Source: a bacterium (lineage in GTDB: Bacteria; Electryoneota; RPQS01). From it: 46,013 nt of DNA. A program made the position numbers and the translations under genes. The stretch lies in contig JAPKYT010000053.1 in assembly GCA_026394155.1 (NCBI GenBank), forward strand, positions 1-46,013. Direction: 5' to 3'. The notes under the pieces are model-generated. The model searched no databases, was not told the origin of the DNA, and saw nothing but the letters and a program-made list of their open reading frames with translations. Shown one piece after another: positions 42,805-46,013 of the stretch (position 1 is its first letter; each line of letters begins with the position of its first letter).

Positions 42805-43679
42805 CCGATTACCCAACCCTGACCTTTCCGGACGATTTCGGATTCGAGAACCTTAGTGCGATTCACGATCTTACCACGCGATTCGTCGCATCGCTCGGCC
42901 CCGATGGCCCGAAGAAGGTGGTGCTTGATCTTCGTTGTGTGACCAAGTTCACTCCGTTTTCTGGCTGTTATCTCGCGTCGTTGGTCAAGGACCTGGTTAG
43001 CCTCGGGATTAATGTCGAGGTGCTTCGGCCTGTGCACACGGGCGCGTCGCATCAGCTCGATCACCTCGGCATTGTCGCGCACTTCTTGGGACACCCGGTC
43101 CCCACCACGAAACGAGTGCGATCTGTACCTTTAGTCCACCTGCATGGCAAGGACTTTGATCTTGCGATTCGCATGTCGAAGATGGTGCGAGTCTCCCTGG
43201 AGCTGACCGCCGCCAATTTCTACCTCGTTCAGCTCTGCCTGAAGGAACTCCTTCTGAATGCCTTCGATCACGGTCAGTCGCCGAAAGGCACGTTCTGCTG
43301 TGCATACGGCCTCAGGAATCTGCGGATCGTCCGTGTGTGCACAATGGATCACGGCATGGGTGTGCTCGCGCACCTCAGGCAGAATCCCAAGTATGCCAAT
43401 CTGACTTCAGACACTGAAGCTCTCGCGCTATGCGTGCGGAAGGGTGTCTCTGGGACAAGATGGACAAGAGGATTGGGACTGTTCTATGTGACTCAGGCAT
43501 TATTGCATGCTGGCGGGGAGATCGCTATGGCTTCGGGCAGTGCGACGATGCTTCTGCAGGAAGGCAAGCCGCCGGTTTTTGGCAATCTGTCCACACCGTT
43601 CACGGGCACTGTCGTGAACGTCACGTTCAAGGTCAGAAAGGCGTACCGGTTCATTCTGGATGACCTGGAGGATAGATGA
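42801..43679 (+). CDS. STAS-like plus GHKL ATPase protein inserted in sucCD
   Basis: 292 aa, not matched to a named gene. Residues about 1-100 look STAS-like ([25 protein letters not shown]). Residues about 120-280 form a GHKL/HATPase domain: N-box [11 protein letters not shown] (Glu149, Asn153), G1 box DHGMG (183-187), G2 box TRGLGL (222-227) and the closing TGTVVNVTF strand. There is no histidine phosphorylation domain, so it is closer to anti-sigma or partner-switch kinases than to sensor kinases. It starts in ATGA overlap with sucC and overlaps the following STAS-like gene by four bases. GC is visibly lower than in its neighbours, suggesting transfer. Confidence 0.75.
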   Translation: MTDYPTLTFPDDFGFENLSAIHDLTTRFVASLGPDGPKKVVLDLRCVTKFTPFSGCYLASLVKDLVSLGINVEVLRPVHTGASHQLDHLGIVAHFLGHPVPTTKRVRSVPLVHLHGKDFDLAIRMSKMVRVSLELTAANFYLVQLCLKELLLNAFDHGQSPKGTFCCAYGLRNLRIVRVCTMDHGMGVLAHLRQNPKYANLTSDTEALALCVRKGVSGTRWTRGLGLFYVTQALLHAGGEIAMASGSATMLLQEGKPPVFGNLSTPFTGTVVNVTFKVRKAYRFILDDLEDR

Positions 43680-44020
43680 AAAAGGGCACAACTCTGACCA
43701 TTGCTGTCAAGCCGTTCCTTGACTCGAAGGTTACGACCCGTGAAGATGGAGAGGCTTTGCGGGACTACCTGCAGGAGCACTGGGAGCAGGTGGAAATGAT
43801 CGTTCTCGATTTCCGAGGACTTCAAATCGCTTCTGTCTCATTTCTTGATGAGGCATTCGGGATGCTGGCCGAAGCCCATCCGAAGAAGGAGATTGGTCAC
43901 AAGATTAGGGTCGTTCGCATGGACGCAAACGATCAGATCATGTACGAGTCCATCTTGAAATCGCGCGAGTCCCAGTTTCGAAAAACAAAACGAGCGAGCC
44001 GCTCGGAAACCGTCAACTGA
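43676..44020 (+). CDS. STAS-like DUF4325-type protein
   Basis: 114 aa small cytosolic protein. The segment [22 protein letters not shown] (residues 41-62) fits the DUF4325/STAS-like pattern (V-x-L-D-F-x-G-x-x-x-x-x-x-S-F-x-D-E). It is preceded by [12 protein letters not shown], and the end is Arg/Ser/Lys-rich. In partner-switch systems a STAS protein is the substrate of a GHKL kinase; Ser53 or Ser55 would lie at the corresponding helix start, but phosphorylation is speculation. It overlaps the ATPase gene by four bases and ends 7 bases before sucD. A hand count of 43681-43980 gives about 52% GC. Confidence 0.75.
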   Translation: MKKGTTLTIAVKPFLDSKVTTREDGEALRDYLQEHWEQVEMIVLDFRGLQIASVSFLDEAFGMLAEAHPKKEIGHKIRVVRMDANDQIMYESILKSRESQFRKTKRASRSETVN

Positions 44021-44027
44021 GCTACAA

Positions 44028-44903
44028 ATGTCCATTCTTCTCACTCAACACACGCACGTTCTTGTGCAGGGCATCACTGGCGGGGAAGGGACGTTCCACA
44101 CCGCGCAGATGCTCGATTATCATACCAAAGTGGTGGGGGGAGTCACTCCATGCAAGGGCGGCCAGACGTGGGAGGGCAAGCTTCCCATCTTTAACACGGT
44201 TTCGGATGCCGTCAAAGAGACCGGTGCCAACGCGTCCGTGATCTTTGTTCCGCCCGCTTTCGCCGCGGACGCGATTCTCGAAGCGCTGGACGCGGGAATC
44301 GAGCTCATCGTGACCATTACCGAGGGCATCCCGGTGCGCGACATGGTCAGAGTCAAACACGCTCTCAATCAATCCCAGTGCCGCATGGTCGGACCCAATT
44401 GCCCCGGTGTTATTTCTCCGGGAATCGGCAAAATGGGCATCATGCCCGCCTTCATTCATCGGCCGGGCAAGTGTGGTGTCATCAGCCGCTCGGGAACGCT
44501 GACTTATGAAGCGGTCAAGCAGCTCAGCGACCGCAACATCGGCCAGTCCACCTGTGTGGGAATCGGCGGCGATCCGGTCAACGGTTCGTCCTTCACCGAT
44601 ATTCTCCGGCTCTTCAAGGATGATCCCGGTACCGAGGCGGTGGTGATGATCGGCGAGATCGGCGGGTCCGCCGAGGAAGAGGCCGCGGCCTACATCCGGA
44701 AGGAATTCAAGAAGCCGGTGGCGGCTTTCATCGCGGGATTGACTGCGCCTCCCGGCCGTCGCATGGGGCACGCGGGCGCAATCATTGCCGGCGGCAAGGG
44801 AACGGCAACCGAGAAGATCAAGGCGCTGCGAGAGGCGGGCATTCACGTGACGGATTCCCCCGGCGAGATCGGCGCTACGCTCGAGCGCGCGCTGAAGAAG
44901 TAA
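44028..44903 (+). CDS. sucD: Succinyl-CoA synthetase alpha subunit
   Basis: CoA-binding, phosphohistidine-bearing subunit of the succinyl-CoA ligase. Motifs: [35 protein letters not shown] region, [36 protein letters not shown] and the active-site His in [17 protein letters not shown]. 291 aa. Only a weak purine signal (TGAG) precedes ATG 44028. It is separated from sucC by 1.2 kb of inserted genes, whose expression must pass through for sucD to be made unless an internal promoter exists. Confidence 0.96.
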   Translation: MSILLTQHTHVLVQGITGGEGTFHTAQMLDYHTKVVGGVTPCKGGQTWEGKLPIFNTVSDAVKETGANASVIFVPPAFAADAILEALDAGIELIVTITEGIPVRDMVRVKHALNQSQCRMVGPNCPGVISPGIGKMGIMPAFIHRPGKCGVISRSGTLTYEAVKQLSDRNIGQSTCVGIGGDPVNGSSFTDILRLFKDDPGTEAVVMIGEIGGSAEEEAAAYIRKEFKKPVAAFIAGLTAPPGRRMGHAGAIIAGGKGTATEKIKALREAGIHVTDSPGEIGATLERALKK

Positions 44904-44919
44904 GAGGATCGCCAACCGC

Positions 44920-45318
44920 ATGGAAAAAACCCTGATGATTATTAAGCCCGACGCCGTTGCCGCCGGGCGAATCGGAGACGTCCTCGCCCGCGCGGAACGT
45001 GAGGGTTTTGCCATCACCGGCCTGTGCATGCTGCTCCTCTCGAAGGAGCAGGCGGAAGCCTTCTATTCCGTGCACCGCGAGCGTCCGTTCTTTGCGCCGC
45101 TGGTGAAATACATGTCAAGCGGGCCGGTGGTTGTCGGGCGGCTGGAACGCGAAAACGCGGTCGAACATTGGCGCAAGGTGATCGGCTCGACCGATCCCCT
45201 AAAGGCTGATCCGGGAACGATCCGCCGCATGTTCGGCGCGAGTATCGAGGCCAACGCGGTGCATGGATCGGACTCTCCGCAAAACGGAGAGATCGAGACG
45301 GAGTTCTTTTTCGCGTAA
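44920..45318 (+). CDS. ndk: Nucleoside diphosphate kinase
   Basis: Equilibrates nucleoside tri- and diphosphates through a phosphohistidine. N-terminal MEKTLMIIKPDAVAAGRIGDV, the MSSGPVVVGRLERENAV block, and the catalytic His in ANAVHGSDS followed by EIETEFFF. At 132 aa it is slightly shorter than the usual 135-145. It lies 16 bases behind sucD, a frequent arrangement. A stem-loop follows 25 bases after the stop. Confidence 0.96.
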   Translation: MEKTLMIIKPDAVAAGRIGDVLARAEREGFAITGLCMLLLSKEQAEAFYSVHRERPFFAPLVKYMSSGPVVVGRLERENAVEHWRKVIGSTDPLKADPGTIRRMFGASIEANAVHGSDSPQNGEIETEFFFA

Positions 45319-45343
45319 GTTCACTTTCATCACGTGAGAGCAA

Positions 45344-45370
45344 GTCGCCTCGGTGCTCAGCCGGGGCGAC
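45344..45370 (+). terminator. Stem-loop after ndk, probable terminator
   Basis: GTCGCCTCGG (45344-45353) pairs with CCGGGGCGAC (45361-45370) with one wobble pair and a 7-base loop. Only a short T run (GTTTG) follows, so its efficiency as a terminator is doubtful. It separates ndk from a new promoter. Confidence 0.5.
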
Positions 45371-45395
45371 GTCGTTTGGGGCAGAGAGGGAGTGC

Positions 45396-45424
45396 TTGAC
45401 TCTGCGAGTAATTATTTGTATATT
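45396..45424 (+). promoter_or_regulatory. Promoter for the EcfT-like gene
   Basis: TTGACT (45396-45401) and TATATT (45419-45424) are separated by 17 bases, followed about 30 bases later by a GAGG ribosome site and a TTG start. It is one of the best promoter matches on the + strand and lies in a locally AT-rich patch. Confidence 0.75.
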
Positions 45425-45454
45425 CAAAAGCTTAGTGAGAATACGAGGTTAAGC

Positions 45455-46013
45455 TTGGGACGTGCCGCGGGGTGGTCTGTTCACCCACTTTGCGCTCTGT
45501 GGGGGGCCTGCGTGTTTCTGGCGAGCCTGCTGATGATCGCTTCGCCAGTCAAGCTTATTATATTGTTTATTTTATTCTTATTGATTTGCGCTTTTTTGCA
45601 CGCGAACGTCATTGCGAGTTCAAGGCTACTGTTGCAGGCGTGGCCGCTTCTCCTCATTACGTTTGTCATACATGCGGTCATATCATCCCGAATTACGGCC
45701 GTTTTAGCTGGTCATGCCACGGCTTCACCCGACTTCTTCCAAGGACTCGGACTGGCCGCCATTTTCACCGTGCGCTTGGCGCTGATGCTGCTGACTGCGG
45801 GTGTTCTTTTTCGGTTGCACCCGATGCAGCGTTATGGTCAGGCCATTGGAGGCTTGTTTTCTCGCCTGCCGTTCGGGCGCAGAACCTTGGCTCAGGCTGA
45901 GCTTGCGGGCACGCTGGCTTTGCGATTTGTCCCGTTTGTCGGGCAAGAAGCCGCGCGGCTGAGGATGGCCCTGGCCGCACGCGGCGAAGCGCTTCCCAAG
46001 ACTCGTTGGGCGC
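45455..46013 (+). CDS. ECF transporter T component (EcfT/CbiQ-like), 3' end cut by window edge
   Basis: An open frame from TTG 45455 (GAGG 6 bases upstream) runs off the right edge; 186 codons are visible. The N-terminal two-thirds are hydrophobic (VFLASLLMIAS, LIILFILFLLICAFLHANVI, LLLITFVIHAVI, LALMLLTAGVLF). They are followed by LALRFVPFVGQEAARLRMALAARGEAL, which has the Ala-Arg-Gly signature and the layout of EcfT coupling helices. It could serve the S component at 8641. Its own promoter lies just upstream. The start region has unusually AT-rich codons (45550-45595). Confidence 0.8.
   Translation, partial: MGRAAGWSVHPLCALWGACVFLASLLMIASPVKLIILFILFLLICAFLHANVIASSRLLLQAWPLLLITFVIHAVISSRITAVLAGHATASPDFFQGLGLAAIFTVRLALMLLTAGVLFRLHPMQRYGQAIGGLFSRLPFGRRTLAQAELAGTLALRFVPFVGQEAARLRMALAARGEALPKTRWA

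Noticed and set aside
45472-45900. 142-codon + frame near the right edge
   Set aside because: It is the wrong frame over the EcfT-like gene. The frame from TTG 45455 has membrane segments and the EcfT motif, while this one has neither.
1-46013. CRISPR arrays, insertion sequences, prophage or integrase genes
   Set aside because: No regularly spaced repeats, no transposase-like or integrase-like motifs and no terminal inverted repeats were noticed on either strand.

Overview
The window is 46 kb of tightly packed bacterial chromosome, almost all on the + strand, GC-rich, with many 1-20 nt gene overlaps (ATGA, GTGA, TGATG). It suggests a Gram-negative member of the Fibrobacteres-Chlorobi-Bacteroidetes (FCB) superphylum or an allied candidate phylum. 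The reasons are TonB receptors, heptose/LPS precursor genes, C-terminal secretion-type domains (NPFN and NPFSPDGDG motifs), lamin-tail proteins, and a YYNTFYNAK-type lipoprotein. The exact phylum cannot be read from this sequence.

Layout. 1-8.4 kb holds translation and cell-envelope housekeeping genes: rpsB (cut by the left edge), tsf, pyrH, frr, rfaE1, tRNA-Val(CAC), rfaE2, ffh, rpsP, khpA, rimM, trmD, rplS. 8.4-14.4 kb is a cobalamin-controlled uptake operon: a cobalamin riboswitch with a hairpin over the ribosome binding site, an ECF-type S component, a TonB-receptor-like barrel, a BtuB-like TonB receptor, and a secreted beta-propeller that I read as a BtuG-like surface vitamin binder. A terminator ends it and overlaps the trpS promoter. 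14.5-24.5 kb holds trpS, scpA, scpB, an unrecognised Rossmann-fold oxidoreductase, cmk, plsC, rpsA, mtaB and an M20 peptidase. 24.5-27.1 kb is a glycoside-hydrolase-2-like protein that has lost both catalytic glutamates and is fused to a multi-pass membrane domain. Next come guaB and, on the - strand, rpsT.

29-38.5 kb starts with divergent promoters that overlap at their -10 elements (rpsT / sirtuin). It continues with a SIRT5-type sirtuin, a repeat lipoprotein, cdsA, menG/ubiE, a broken comEC, rnhB, yraN and a broken lamin-tail secreted protein. 38.5-46 kb holds an ABC-F ATPase, carbamate kinase, sucC, a two-gene ATPase/STAS-like module inserted between sucC and sucD, sucD, ndk, and the start of an EcfT-like transporter gene cut by the right edge.

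The most novel candidates are the ATPase plus DUF4325-like pair inside sucCD, the riboswitch-controlled cobalamin operon with its sorted beta-propeller, the inactive GH2-membrane fusion, and a tRNA gene whose last base is also the first base of the rfaE2 start codon. No CRISPR array, insertion sequence or prophage was seen. No gene-free stretch exceeds 300 bases.
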